This document shows, in pieces, positions 23,896-36,967 of a stretch of DNA of 64,000 bases (the stretch's first letter is position 1; each line of letters begins with the position of its first letter). This DNA is from Alligator mississippiensis (taxonomy: Eukaryota; Chordata; Crocodylia; Alligatoridae), in NCBI RefSeq assembly GCF_030867095.1, contig NC_081835.1:17430501-17494500 (forward strand). Reading direction: 5' to 3'. The notes under the pieces were generated by a model. It was given only the letters and a program-made list of their open reading frames with translations, searched no databases and had not been told where the DNA came from. The translations under genes were made by a program, and so were the position numbers.

Positions 23896-24284
23896 AACTG
23901 TGCATTTGTCTATGTTTTCTTCCCTTTTTTTTCCTTTCTGTATTTTCCTTGGCAATTTAATATTGTTCCTATTTTGCATGAGCAAAATAATACATTCATT
24001 TTTGCACTAGGAAAATGATCCACTTTCCTGACTGCAGACACTTCCTGGGCCACATTTAAATCCAAAGCAAAAGGCTTCTGCAACGAAACCTAAAATAACA
24101 ATATATCTTTATAATACTTCTGGTAATATCAGAAAATCTCACTTTGCAAACAAAAATGACGTTCTGGGTCCAAATGACCTATTTGCAGCCTTCTAAAGTA
24201 ATAAGTTGCTAATAAAAGACAACAGTTTTCTATACTTTCAGTCGCAGTTCCCAAGTTATTCAATCCTGATACACAAGAGAAATG

Positions 24285-24470
24285 ACGCTGCTTGCTGGGA
24301 TGCCTGGACAAGGGAATTACTCAATAGGGATGGGGTGGTCTTCAATAAAGTGCAACCATTACCCGACAAGAAGGTGAAACAGCACCAGCGCTAAGCAGAG
24401 ATAAGGAGGCGATCTGACTTGGGCAATGCCATGCTGAGGCACTTTCCTGGCAGGCTGAGAGCTTGGATTT
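24285..24470 (+). repeat. Diverged repeat pair, member 1
   Basis: Shares ordered words with 26110-26310: gttactcaa-type start, caac.gtta.ccgacaag, agcagagataagg, cagatctgac-like, tgctgaggcac and caggctg. The family is not recognised. Confidence 0.65.
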
Positions 24471-27391
24471 CCAGGATCTGTCACAAGCCGATCAACAGGG
24501 AAATTGTTAAGATTCCTACTGGTGATAAATCTGTTTAATACTGGCTTGCTATTTCTAAAAACCCCTTGAGTGCCTTTGAAGCTGCAGTTGTCCTCCCGAC
24601 AAAGTTTATTTCCCTCTCTCCTGTGTGTGAACGGGTACTGGTGGAGACCTCATATAGGTGTCAGATACCAGGCTGGATCCTGTGCATTTGGTGGGTAACT
24701 CTGGTCACCAAGAGAATTTGAAATACCAAAGATTTAAGTTGCCATCTAAAATAATGAAGTTTGGAGAGCTGTGAGACCCTCAGGAAGAAAACCTGATGAA
24801 TGTGTCTGCCTACACATCTGTTGACAGCCCAAAAAGACAGATTCAAGGGAAGTGTGAACTATCATCAGCTGAAATTAGGACTGGGGACTCATGACAACAA
24901 TATACCTAGCCCCATTGTTGCAGTAACATCCAGCTCATGCATTTATCCATACCCAGGGGAAGCAGTGGCACCTAGGAGCCCTTTGCACCCCACTGATTTG
25001 CATTGCTATGCATGGTGGACTCCTACACTTCTCTCCCCATCCAGCCCTTCCCAAGCTGCTGCTGGGATGTACCCACTGCTCAGGGGATGAGGATTGCAAG
25101 TGGGAGGCAAGGAAAGCCTTCTTTTGCAGCTCCACTTTCTGGCCACCAGGGGTCAGAGCAGTGGTAACTCATTGCCCACTGGGGACTTCCAGCTGGGTTC
25201 AGGGAGGAAGGTGCAGACAGTGCCTAAGAAGAGGGGTAGCAGGACAGCACTGACGGGGGTTTGGAAGAGGTTATTTGCAACCCCTTCCACGCTCCAATCT
25301 GTAAAAGGGCAAAGGAGAGAGCAAAGGTAGAGGAGAATCCCGAGTGGCTGGGGAAGGACTAGGCGATCCATCCCACCCCACATTCAAGGCTCTGTTCTCC
25401 ATGGGCAGAAAAAGCAAGAGAGGCTGAAAAAGATAAAGAAGAGATGGATGTAGCTGAAGGATGAAGCTCTCTGGGGTCCCGCATTACTGTATCCAGCCAC
25501 TGAGGTTGAATGCTGCAGTTCACTCTCCTGAACAGGAGCAGATCCAGGCCTGGCAGAAGCCACCATAACCCCCTTAAGGGAGTGGCTCTGCTTGTGCCTT
25601 GGGCTGACTGTAGCCCTAAGGTGTTAACAACTGCTGGAGATGGATTGAAAGCTAAACCCCAATTCCAATTGTACCCTCGGAGTTTAGCAGGGGAGAGGAA
25701 GGGAGCAGAAGGATTCCCACCATCAGAAGACAGTTATGGGAGCTTGATGAAATATAATAAGATCAAGGGCAGGATGACACAATGTGCAGGTTCGTGACAG
25801 CAGGGGACTGGACCCCATGACACAAGAGACCCCTTGCAACTTCGTCTCTCATGTTCCTATACTGCAGGAACATCTTAAAAGTACAAAGAGAATGTATTTC
25901 ATGGACATCAAAGCACATATCTATTAACACTTGACCTGTAAAGGCATGTGTATACATACATACATACAGACACACACCAAGCCTAATTAAGAAACATCTG
26001 AAAAATTTCTAACCCAACCCACATTGCTGACAGCTCTTTCCAAATAACTTGGCTCAGAAATGGAGACTCTGCTTTCACAGCTCAGTCCCAGCGACGGTTA
26101 AATCCACGTCCCTTTGGGGAATGACGTGTCCCATGGTGTTGGCCAACGGAAGAGTTACTCAACAGGAGTCAACCGCCAGTGGGGGTGCGTTCCTCAATCC
26201 AGACAACTGTTATCCCACAAGTGGGCAAAGCGGCATTTCTGCAAGACAGAGATAAGGGGCAGATCTAACGCAGACAGTGCTCTGCTGAGACACGTGCCCA
26301 GGCTGTCATTTGTAAATTAAAGAGAAATTCTCCCCTTCTTTTCAACAACATCGATCTGGAGAAATCTCTCTCCCTAGATGAAGGGGTCCAAACTGGAGCT
26401 GACAATGCTTTCTGATTGGCAAAGGCATTAGATGCCCAACTGCTGTAAACTGGGTGTAAAGGTCCTTGTGCCACTACATGAAGCAGACAGCTACAGTTTA
26501 AACCAAACACGTCTAAGTCTAAACTGAAGCTAGCAATGCTTTTCTGTTTAGCCTGTTTAGGCACAACCCTGAAGCACCGTGGTCAGGGTACTCGCCCTCG
26601 GTAGAGACAGTTCCAGGCTTTGATCTCACATCTATGAATATGCTGTACCTTTAACAGTCATGGCGTAAGGTGCATAAACACATTGGTGGTGACCCCAAGA
26701 GCTCCAACCTTCTCATGCATTTCAGTCCTATTTGGGGAAACCCCTCTGGCTGGCAGGGCAGATTTGCACGCCAGCTATTCTACACTCTTGCAGTGAACCA
26801 CTGAAACCAGGGGTACAATTTAGAGCAGGGGCTGGGGGTCCTGCAACCCGCCTCTTCCCTGCCCTGGAACCAGAACATACCCTGTCCCTGGGCTCCTGCC
26901 ACTGCCACCAGAACCTCAGGTTGGTTTGGCAACAGGGTAGTTGTGTGCCCTTGTAAAAGAAACCCAAAACTTTCCTGCTTGAAAGCCCTGGGAGCGCAGA
27001 GATGGCTACGGGCAGCATCCCAGTCCCAGCATTTCATAGATCTTGGAAGCTTTAACTTTCAGAAGTGATTACACCAACGCTGGATGAGCTCCGTGCCAAG
27101 CTTCTTTTGTTTATGGCTAGGCCCATGTCGGGTTTTACAAGCACACGTCCCAGGAAGCATCATACCCTTGAAAACTTCTGTTCCCTTCCAACTCCAGTTC
27201 GTACAGTGCAAAGTAAAAACAGGCTTCCTGCCTGGGACACGGATGCATCCAACTCTCCAGCTGCAGCAAATGACTTGGGCACAGTTTTAAAGAGCCCCAG
27301 TGAAGGGGACTGAAGCACTGATGGGGCCACTAGTGGCTCAGCCTCCCTGTAGTCCCCATCACAGCAGCTCTCTCAGCAGGACAGGAGCTTT
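24471..27391. other. No gene seen apart from the repeat at 26110
   Basis: Mostly unique sequence. A minus-strand RTPSPCSKLY peptide near 26820 recalls the missing CHST13 exon but lacks a good donor. Confidence 0.45.
26110..26312 (+). repeat. Diverged repeat pair, member 2
   Basis: Carries agagttactcaacaggagtc, tatcccacaagtgggcaaag, agacagagataaggggcaga, tgctgagacacgtgcc and caggctg in the same order and orientation as 24285-24470, about 1.8 kb away. Confidence 0.65.
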
Positions 27392-27689
27392 GGGTGTTTA
27401 TACATGTGCTCCAGGAGCTCCAAGAGCCACTCTAATTAAAGCACCTGGAGTCTTGTGTATCAGCATTTCTGCGCTTAAAAATGACAGCAGGGGTAAATTT
27501 GTTAAATTAACTTTAGATAAAACGCCCCTGCAGCCATTTTTAAGCGCAGGGATGCTGATACATGAGACGCCGGAGGGTGCTGGAGCGCAGTAACTACCAT
27601 GCTCCAGCTGACTTGATTAATTCAGTCTGCTTCAATGCACTGTTATTACAGTGTGTTGGATCAGCCTCACTGCTCGTGTATAGGTGCCC
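27392..27689. mobile_element. Palindromic MITE related by its ends to the Harbinger-like family
   Basis: Outer ends gggtgtttatacatgtgct (27392) and ctcgtgtataggtgccc (ending 27689) are imperfect inverted repeats. An inner inverted pair, 27457-27493 and 27524-27562, matches at most positions around a ~30-base AT-rich loop. No clear target duplication was found. Confidence 0.6.
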
Positions 27690-29389
27690 ACGAAGGGGGT
27701 CTGATTGCTGTGCAGCGAGGAAGCTGAGAGGGGTGACAAAGGGGACAGACTGAGACAGGATTGCGGGGACACAAGGACTTTGTGACTACTGCTGCTTAAA
27801 GTTGCAGTGACACAGGGCAACAAACAATGATGGACTGGATTGAAGCTATATAGGACAGTCATTCAGCCTCACTACAGAAGTCTGTTTGCTGCCAAGCCTG
27901 TTTGCTCTCTGTGGGCTGTACCATGTATCTGTTTAGGAAATAATGCAGATGCATAGCACCCCATGCTTCTCCCACCCTGGGTCTGCCCCCCAGCGTGCCT
28001 TGCTCCTGAGCTGCATGCAGCACCTCCAGCTACAGGAGCATAGGCCTGGAAGAGGCCTCCTGGGACATCAAATCTAGACCCTTGCATCCGCCAGCAAACA
28101 TTTATCTGAGGAATCCCCAGCATTGCTGCTTTACACCCCACACACAGCCACAAGGCCATGCAACTCTGGGATCCAGCTCCCTACAGCATCTCTGCTAATG
28201 TGCTTCAATCCTGCCACAACACTACCTCAACCCGCCACTATTCCAGTTCAGGGTTTCCTACCCCGCAGCTCTGCTAATGCACCACAGTGCTGACCTCCAG
28301 GTCCCGGCAGTTCCTGCCCTGACCTGCCCTATACACAGACCGCAGAGACAGACATTGCAAGGGACTTCCCATTGCACACACTTGCTACACTACATAGACT
28401 GGGCCATGATCTGGAAATAAGGAGCCACTGGTATCCAGCAGAAGGGGAGAGGGCTTCTGTTCTCATTTGAAGCCTGTTTTTCCCATTATGCCTGGGATGA
28501 ATGTTGGATCAAAAGAGGGAGTCAATGGGGAAAGATCATTCTGACCATTTCTTTTAACCTTTTTTCCCCACTCATTCTCAGTGAAGTAAAGCCAGACCCC
28601 ACGGTGCTGTTGGGTTACTCACACTGGCCAAGTTCCCAGGCAGAAGACACTTATTGCTCTGGTGATCTAGAGAAGGCCAAGAGGTCATGGAGCAGCTAAC
28701 AGGGAGAGAAGTCAGGTTAAATTAATAGACCATTCTTACTTTTGGGACCAGAGCCATAAGGACAGCAGGATCCTCCATCAGACAGGCTTTTTCAAGGTCT
28801 TAGCATCTTGGCTGTAGTTCTGGCTTTAAAGCCTGTTAGTGACTTTCCCAGATCCCATATCCAGCCTCCCCAAACACAATGGTAATCCTTGAAAGTTTGG
28901 CCCAGCCACTTTTATTTCCATAAGCAGGGCTGCTATTTAGATAATTCCTAGAGAGGAGAAACTCCATACTCCTGTGCTCCCCAATGCCCATGCACACACA
29001 CACAATTTTTCTAAGAGCTTATAAATCTTTAAGAAGTCCTAGCAGCTGCGGTTTGACTGACTTAGAAAACTGGGATTCAGATCCAAGGATGTTACAGTTG
29101 TTTCAATCTTTCCTGTAACTTAGAATAATCCACAAAAACCACTCAACCAAATTCTAGTGATATTCCACTAAAAGGGGAAGCGTTTGCCCTGTACCCATTT
29201 GATGGCATGATACGACTAAGCAACTTGTCAGTGGTTTCCTTTCCCTCTCTTTTGAAAAGGGAAGGACATTTTTTTTAAGGTTAACTTATTAGTCAATTGT
29301 TTTAGGGGGCCAGATAATCTGCATCTTAAAAAAGACTGGCACTAGAAATGGCAGGTCAAGGAGCAAGGTTTTTTAATCAATTCAAAAGA
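27690..29389. other. No gene or element recognised
   Basis: Unique-looking sequence with a short CA run near 28993. Confidence 0.45.
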
Positions 29390-29880
29390 GAACAGAAAAT
29401 ATAGCATCTATATTTAATGAGGGAGAAAGTAATCCAGGCAACTCCAAGCCTGGTAGTCTGACCTCAACGATAGGCATGGTTTTAGAGCAAATTTTGACAT
29501 GAAGAATAATTAAGGATGTGGGGATAAATGGAAAATGGGACAAAATCCGTGAGGGCTTAGGCAAAGGTAGATCACAGCAGTCTAGCTTGGGACTGTTCTT
29601 TGGTACAAATGGTTTTCTAGACAAAGGACGTGAGGTTGAGCTTATTCAGATGGATGTCAGAAAAGTTCCTTATGGGAAATTACTGGAGAAGGTGTGAGGG
29701 AATGGGGAATCTCTGAGGTGTGTAAGGAACTAACTACTGGGGAGAGACCAACCAATTGTGCTGAAAGGGGAAATATTGGGCTGGAAGGAGGTTATTAGTG
29801 AAGCTCCTCAAAGAGTGGTCTTGGGGCTGATTTTATTTTAAATTTTAATGAATGATTTGGACACAAAAAAGCAAGAGTCA
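29390..29880 (+). mobile_element. Old CR1 LINE reverse-transcriptase relic
   Basis: Broken frames recall the CR1 ORF2 core: SLTSTIGMVLEQIL, GLGKGRSQQSSL, then SGAPQ-like and LGLILF...NDLDTKK pieces. They correspond to RT motifs upstream of the catalytic FADD. Several stops and indels; much older than the copy at 45.3 kb. Confidence 0.65.
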
Positions 29881-31827
29881 AGTTCCACAGGGATTCCTGG
29901 AAAGCCCACAAGTTATGAAGTCACTAAGGAAAGTTTTGAAACCACAGAGGAAAGAAGAGTGGGTGCATGGTGAAGGATGGGGAGCTGCATTGTATAAAGA
30001 GCATGAACTGTAAGCACTGTGCTGCAGTCTGGGGCTCAGCATCGAGCTGAAATACTGAAGTGGACCCAAATCTTGGAGAGTCCAGTGTCTGATCTCAGAC
30101 AGGATCCCTATTGCTTAGGGCAGGCTGGGGATGCCCACAGAAACTACTGGACTACAGGCAAAAAGAGGAGCATCACTGTTCTTTCCCTGATGTCACCTGC
30201 ATCACTCCTATCACTCCTCCAGACCATCAGCCTCTCCCTGCCCCGTAGGCCAGAGCAAGTCCACGTGCTCCAAGCAGAGGGATAAGGGTGGACAATTCGT
30301 CACTGCCCCAAGACAGGGTCATTTAGTGGCAGTGACAAATGACATCATATTCACCACCAGCATGGGGCTGTGTCTATGCAGTAATGCCCAGGTCTCTCTG
30401 CCAGTCAAACAAACAAACTTGAGGGCATTCGGGCTTCTAATATCCAGATGCCTCAGTTTCCCCATTGGTAAAATGAGTATGACTACCAGTCTCACACAAC
30501 AGTTGTGCAGACAGATGAATGCCTCATGGTATTCAGAGCTAAGAACCAAGAGTTTCACCCCAAGAAGCTGGCAGTTGGAGGACTGCCGGACATGGCAATG
30601 TACAGAGGGATGTACATGTGCTCATACAAACAGTCTCCAGAGGGTTAATCCTTGCAGAAGCATTTTGTCTCCATGTTGTTGCCTCGCACACACTCCCCTT
30701 ATCCTTTATTTCCTGTTGTGTCTGTGCAGGACCTAAAAAGAGAAAAAATAATAGCTCTGCCTGGAAGCCAGAAATGACGGCCTTGGGCGTTAATTACGGC
30801 CTATGATATTCCCGGAGGCGCAAAGTCTGAAAGGTGTCCGGAACGAAACCTTTGTATTGTAGAAAGACACCAATTTTACAGCAACTATTGAGTCATCCGT
30901 AATGGCACAGCCTCTCACTTAGAAAGAAAGACAAATAATAATAATAAAAAAAAGTGCATCCAGACTTTGCCTCTTTCCTTGGACTCTGAACTCAAATGTG
31001 GTTCGGGCCGCAAGCAAAGCGAGCTTCCTGCTCTGTGCCTGGCAGAAACAGTGACACCCGACAGTGACTGGAGGTGGCACAGGGCCAAAGCTGTGGTGTG
31101 TGGAGCCCGCGAGAGGAGCAGGAACACAACCGTTCCCGAAGAAGACCCCACATCTTGAGAAACAAAGCAGCATGTTTCATCCCTAGTCCTGCAAGTGCTT
31201 TGCAAAGGGGAATGAGTGAGCAATGGGGAAACTGAGGCACAAGGCTTAACAGCCAGGCGTGAATACAGATTGGGCGGCTTAAAGGAGGAGGGTAGGCAGA
31301 ATGGAGAAACCTGAGTCTGAAGTTACAGTCCTGGAAACCCCCATTCAGCTGCTGTCTAATAGTGGAGATATCTAAGCTTTGTAAGGAGCTCTTTGTTTTG
31401 CTCAGGTTCACAGAATATCCCCTCTCTGCAGATGCCCCAAATGGCCCCAAAACCTGGAGATCTAGAGACGAGGCTTTTTTTTTCTGCCCACACTGCATGA
31501 AGGGCTTGACCTCATGGGCACTCTCAGAGCCAGTCAAACACATGCCGAGAGGGTTGGGGCCCACCACAAAATGCAGCAGCAGTCACCACTTCTTCTGAAA
31601 ACACAGCAAAAGGTGGTGGAGGCACTGGCTTCTCCCGGCGTCCTGCTGGCTAGAGCCCTTATCTGGTTAAGCTGGAGACCCAGGTTCAACTCCTTCCTCT
31701 ACCTCAGGGCAATTAAAACCCATTGCCCCCACCTCCCAGGATCTCCATCATACTGGCGTAAGGTGGCTTCCTGCTCGCCATACTGTCTGTTTTGGATCCC
31801 ATTCTGAAGCAACCATGAATCATACAA
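29881..31827. other. No gene seen; two MIR-like traces
   Basis: Besides the MIR at 30425 there is a reverse MIR-like piece near 31214-31255 (gaaactgaggcacaaggctt). Confidence 0.45.
30425..30545 (+). mobile_element. MIR SINE relic
   Basis: gcctcagtttccccattggt aaaatgagtatgac ... cacaacagttgtgcagacag matches the MIR 3' half. Confidence 0.7.
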
Positions 31828-32065
31828 AATTCTTTAGGTAATCTGATCTCCTTTATCAAACTAAAATTGTTGGAAAAATTCTTCTTTGCAAGCTTTCAGG
31901 TACAAACATCCTTTTTCAGGCAGGCAGAAGAAGGGTATTGGTACCCAAAAGCTTGCAATGAAGAATTTTTCCAACTATATGAGTTGGTTTAATAAAAGAG
32001 ATCAGATTTACCCAATGAACCTTGACTGCCTATGTCCTTAGACCAAACGGCTACAGCCGATATCC
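31828..32065. mobile_element. Inverted pair of Penelope-like repeats, copy C
   Basis: Minus arm 31828-31920 and plus arm 31922-32062 abut with almost no spacer. Shared words are gcaagctttcaggtac / gtacccaaaagcttgcaatg, gttggaaaaattctt, and the tail ccttagaccaaacggctaca. Confidence 0.7.
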
Positions 32066-32451
32066 ATGAATCATACAAAACATCTTGGTTCCTCATTCAC
32101 GGTTCTGGATTCCACGCCAGGAGCCTAACAATTAGTCACACGTCCCTTACAGGAACCCTAAACGACTTGCTCAAAATCATGGCGCCACTAGTTTCTTCAG
32201 ATTCTTCTGCTTTTAACTCCTGCTTCCTGACAGCTCCGAAATGAAGCAATGAGTGGCTGGGTAACTTCCTGATAAAATCCACCAGTGATTGCAAGCTTGG
32301 ACGGTCAGCCACATGGCTCCGCAATTTTGACACTCTCATGCCCCAGCGAGCCCCTCTGCCACCTGATGCGTGCCACCCCGAGCCCAGGGATGACCACCTA
32401 AGCCTACTGCCAGCTGAAAGCTGCTCTACCCCAGCTCAAATTGCTGCAGTC

Positions 32452-32553
32452 CTGGGCGCACGTGAAGACGTGGGAGCCTGGGAGCAGCTGACTCTGGCAC
32501 TACTGAGCCAGAGTTTATTGAGCTGCATTAATAGCTCGTATAGGTGCACCCAG
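32452..32553. repeat. ~100-bp inverted-repeat mini-element
   Basis: Ends ctgggcgcacgtga and (reverse) ctgggtgcacctat are near complements. The middle contains a hairpin, gactctggc...gccagagt (32489-32512), extended by gcagct/agctgc. Confidence 0.45.
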
Positions 32554-32751
32554 CGAGTCCAGAAGACCCCAAAGGCAAAGATGCAGTCACAGCTGGGGAG
32601 ACTGGCCCACTTTCAATTACAGAGGAAGAAGAAACTGGGGTAGAAAACCTCTATGTCATCACAGATGGGTAATAGCAGGTCAGACTTCTCTCAGGATTAT
32701 GCTGGAGGCTGCCTGCAGACTTGGCCATACTCCAATCCTTGGAAGCATACT

Positions 32752-33388
32752 GGTTGCTTGTACATGCTATGGGGGTTTACTTCAGTTTAATTCTCCCTAA
32801 ATTGAATCGGGGGGGGGGTTTAAAACCCTCCTGCTTCAATTTAAACCCTCTGTGGCATGTATACAAGGGTGGGGCCCGATCCTTTGCCTCTGCGGGGTAG
32901 GGGAGCTTCCCTCTACAGTGGCGATGTGCCCCCTAAGCAGCACCTTCCCGGGTGGTCCCGGGGGGCACTGCACTGCAGCCGCAGAGGGAAGCACCAGCCC
33001 CCCGCTCCCCAGCTGCGGAGGGAAGCACCGGGCCCCTGCGCAGCTCAGCCAGGCAGGCAGGCTCCAGGGAGAGGGAAAAAAAATTATCAGGCTCGCCGCT
33101 TTTTTTTTTTTTCCTCCAGTGGAGCTTGCCTGCACAGCCCCTGAGCTGCACGGGGCCCAGCGCTTCCCTCTGCAGCTACTAAGGTAGCGAACTAAAACCC
33201 CTCAGACATGTTTTATTTTGCTACGTCCCAACATCATTTAATGGGCAATACACCGCCAACACTGTAAACAGCAGTGCCATTAATGCACAACAAGCAGCCG
33301 ACAGTGTAAATAGCAATGCCACTAAAGCAGTGCAAAAGGGCGTTTAAGCCGCTTTAAAGGCCAATTTTGTGGTGTGCACAAAGGCCCC
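32752..33388. mobile_element. Possible third Harbinger-like element, diverged
   Basis: The left end (ggttgcttgtacatgc) and right end (reverse ggggcctttgtgcacacc) are only loosely complementary. The interior shares GC-rich gagggaagcacc-type sequence, ttcaatttaaaccc motifs and a poly-T foldback with copy 1. Target duplication not seen. Confidence 0.4.
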
Positions 33389-36113
33389 ATGTCACGACAA
33401 GGGCTAGTGACCAGATTCTCTGCAGCTGTACCGAGTGAGCGATGGAGAAACCTTCAGCACATCTGGAGAAAGAAAATCACTCTGGTTTTTACTCTGAAAT
33501 GAAACTTTAGGTCCTGTTACACGAGACAACAACCTTTTGAGAACCCATCCTGCTGGACAATCCCATCAGATTCTTGTTATTAACCCATTTTAGCTCCCTA
33601 TTTAAAAACTCTTTAACACGTGCCAGCAATGTGAATGAAACATGTCTACTGAATAATAACTTTGAGAGATCCAGTGTGACCACAAGCTTGCTTTGATAAA
33701 TATAAATATTCTCTGCAAACATTTTGCAAACTCAGACACAACCACTGTTTGCTGGTGCTGAGAAAAAGCAAGTGAAACCAAGAGGGAAGAGGAACTGAAA
33801 CAAAGTGGGTTTTACTGGGCATTTCCTTTATGGTCCCCCCCCCCCCGAGGCTCACTATCCTCACCTGGAAAACACCTTCTATCCCAATAGGAAGGTGAAA
33901 CGTCACCAATGGACAGGGGTTCATGTGTGACACTCAAGCTGGACGCCTCTCCTACTATACCTGTTTTCTGACCCAGATGCTCACTTTTCCAAACACTGGG
34001 ATTTTCTGCTCTCCAGGTAAGGGAATGAGACACAAACAGACGTCTACAGACTCACTTTAAGCCCTCAACCCTTTGTGCACAGACCTATAGGGAGCTCTGG
34101 AGCCGAGTACAGTTTGGAAAGACCTCTTAAGTGTAGTTCATGGCCCAGGTTTCTCCCTCACAGCTGGGGCTCATCACCCAGATATACGAGTGCTGATGAA
34201 AGACTGTATGTTTTGTTTAACTTTAAACCATAACTGTTTAGCCCTTGCTGTCAGCTGGCTCAGTGTAATTATTGTAGCAGTATGACAGAGGTTCTTGAGA
34301 AGTGAGTCAAACACTGCAGCTGGATTTTATCTAGGGAGGAATCATTTTAAGACCAACCAGAACATCTGTACTTGCACAAGTTCTGGTAAAAGCAATAAAT
34401 TCCCAGAACATAAGCTGACTACTACCGTCATTAAAATTGAACCTCATCCTCCACAGACAACCTTGTTACTGTAGTGGGGAGAGAGATCACTGGTACTGAG
34501 AGGACACCCAAATAGATGGCATCATGGTTCCATGGGCGGTGGCAATGTTGGTACGTGTGCAGATCCCTCACTAGATGGGCGTAGGATCAAACCATTCACC
34601 AAGGCATTCAATGCCTACTGCACTTCATGAGTATGATAGTGTAGGATAATCACTAGGCTACAAAGAGAGCTGTGAGTTGACTTTGTGCTCTTAAATGTCC
34701 TCCCCACAGCTGGGAAAAGGACCCAGTGCAGTAGCATCCTAATTTCCCCTCTCTCAGCATAAGCACAAAACTTCAGCATCCAAGTAACACTTCATGATAA
34801 AGCAAAGTCTGGACAAGACATTCCAGAACACCAGCTTTCTAGTTGGCCCCCATTCCAATCATAGACTAAGTCAGATCCAAAGCTCCCCCTCCCTGCCCCA
34901 CCTCCAATTTTAGGTGAGTTCATATCAATGTGCAACGAGGCTTCATTCCACCTCTGATATTCACAACAGAGTCAGCTCTACGTTCTCCTTGAATAGCGTT
35001 GGCATTCCAGAAATGCCAGTGTTGTAATGGCTGGTGGATCTTCCCAGCCCTTCCTTGCAATACTTTCCCTCTGTTGTGTTTCCCCAAACTGAAGTTGGAT
35101 CAATCCATGCCACAGGGGATAAGTACACTGGGTCACCAGAGCCCAGAGGCAAGTCTTGTGGACCTGTACCACCTCCTCCCAGTTTGGATGACATTAGTGA
35201 GATGGTGGGTGCTGTGCTGTGCCTGCATGGGAGGTGTGCTGGGAGGGGAAGTCATACTGACCTGCTGCAGCACTGAGCAGCAAGACGTGGCATATGCCAG
35301 GGAGACAACACTGGGAGAAAGGGCCTGCCAGTCTTTTGTGGTCACAGACAACTTCTCTGCAGTCAGCATCACATATTCCATCCGCCGGTGAATGAGCCGG
35401 CAGCATGTATTTTTTCCTACTTGTCCCTGAAAGGCTGCCCTTTGCTCTGCAAGCCAAGTGTTGTTAAAGGAAGGCTGGGTCTGCATGTCTGTCCCCTGAG
35501 GCATATGGAGAAGCACCGGCTGGCTTTGGAGACTTTTCCAGGTCTCCAATTCTTTGCAAGGGAAAGAGAACAACCCCCCATTAACTAACTATCCCTGACC
35601 TGCAACCCTGCAATGAATCCCGGCAGCAAAGCAGAGATGTGGAGCCAAAGTAGACCAGGTAGAAACAGAAGCGCCTCTCACTGGCCTCAATACGAATTGT
35701 TTCCATTTACTCCTGGGCACTGCCTGAACCATAGTTACCAGGTAAGCCTGCATGGAGCCTTCCAAAGGTCTGAAATACTACTCTAGGACACTGCATATTA
35801 TAATAATACTTTCCCAACGGAGCAGGAGCTCACTGAGCTGAAATGCTACAGACGAGACACAGCACTGCAAAGAGCTGAACACAACCAACACTATGAAACC
35901 CAAAGATACAGGAAGCTCATCAGAACTTGGGTTTCATCCAATCTGTGGTTGCATGAGTCACCTGCACACAGAAAGGCACAGCTAAGGCTCAGATCAGTGC
36001 ACACAAAGTTAAGAGGAAAGGCAACTGGATCACACAGAATATGAATCTGGATCTGAACCTGCGTTTTGTTGCAGGCCCTATATCTGTGATGGGCGATGCA
36101 TATCCTTCTAGGC
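33389..36113. other. No gene or element recognised
   Basis: Includes a C10-type run at about 33835-33846; otherwise unique-looking. Confidence 0.45.
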
Positions 36114-36396
36114 CAGTGGCTATCAATCAGGATGCTGCGAGATCCTCGTAAGGGTGCCACACAACATTAGCAGCCTCAGCTATGCAACCACTTACACATG
36201 CTTCACAAGATAAACTCAAGAGATTTCAAATATGAATCCAGAGGTTCAAAATCAATTCGACCTGTTGCGCTCTTTCTGAGTTCTTTGCAACAGCAGAATT
36301 GCTCTGATGTTTTTCCATTGTCAAAAAATGAATGAAAGCTAAGAGCTGGCATTTTCTGAGGGGGTCCCTTGAGTCTAAAAAGTTTAAGTATGACTG
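36114..36396. mobile_element. Old hAT-like MITE
   Basis: Starts cagtggctatcaatcagg, resembling the CAGTGGTTCTCAACC end of many hATs. Ends ...aaaaagtttaagtatgactg, roughly its complement. Flanks ttctaggc and ctgcaggc agree at 5 of 8. Confidence 0.45.
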
Positions 36397-36967
36397 CTGC
36401 AGGCAAGCGCTTCCCAAACCACTTGTCTGACTTCAGTAATTCATTCCCCTCTCTGCCTTGCGACTGGGATACCCGAGGGTGCAAGTCTCGGTGACAGTCC
36501 ACCTCCTTCGACTGTGATATTCTTTGAGAACCTGCCTCTCAAGCAAAGCAGAGGTGTGGAGCCAAGGGTGAGACTGCCTAACAATAGTGAAAACCTTTTG
36601 CCCACACACAAAATACAAGTGGTTGAAGACGCCCCTCAGTTGTGGGGTTTAAACACTTTAGAGATCGTTCACAAGATTTCCGATGCCGGAGGTTTCCCCC
36701 TACGTATCCTGTATCTCTCCGAAACGGCTTTCTAATAAACAGGGGTGCTGGTCACGACGTTTAGAGGCAAACTCCTGCAAGGGTCTGTTCAGGGTTTGGA
36801 TCTGGAGGTTTGATGCAGAGCCTGCAGGAAGGGAGAAGTCATTTGCAGCATGCTATTTCTCTTTGTAAAGCCCTGTTTGGTTGGGGCCTGAGGAGCCAGC
36901 AGGTCTCCAGCTTCTGCTGCAGAAAACAGAGGAAATAGAGCAGCTCCTCAGCCAACCAGGTCCTGAC

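Noticed and set aside
26780-27037. Minus-strand RTPSPCSKLY peptide as the missing CHST13 exon
   Set aside because: Matches the expected SPLQ-L-Y segment at only a few residues and has a poor donor.
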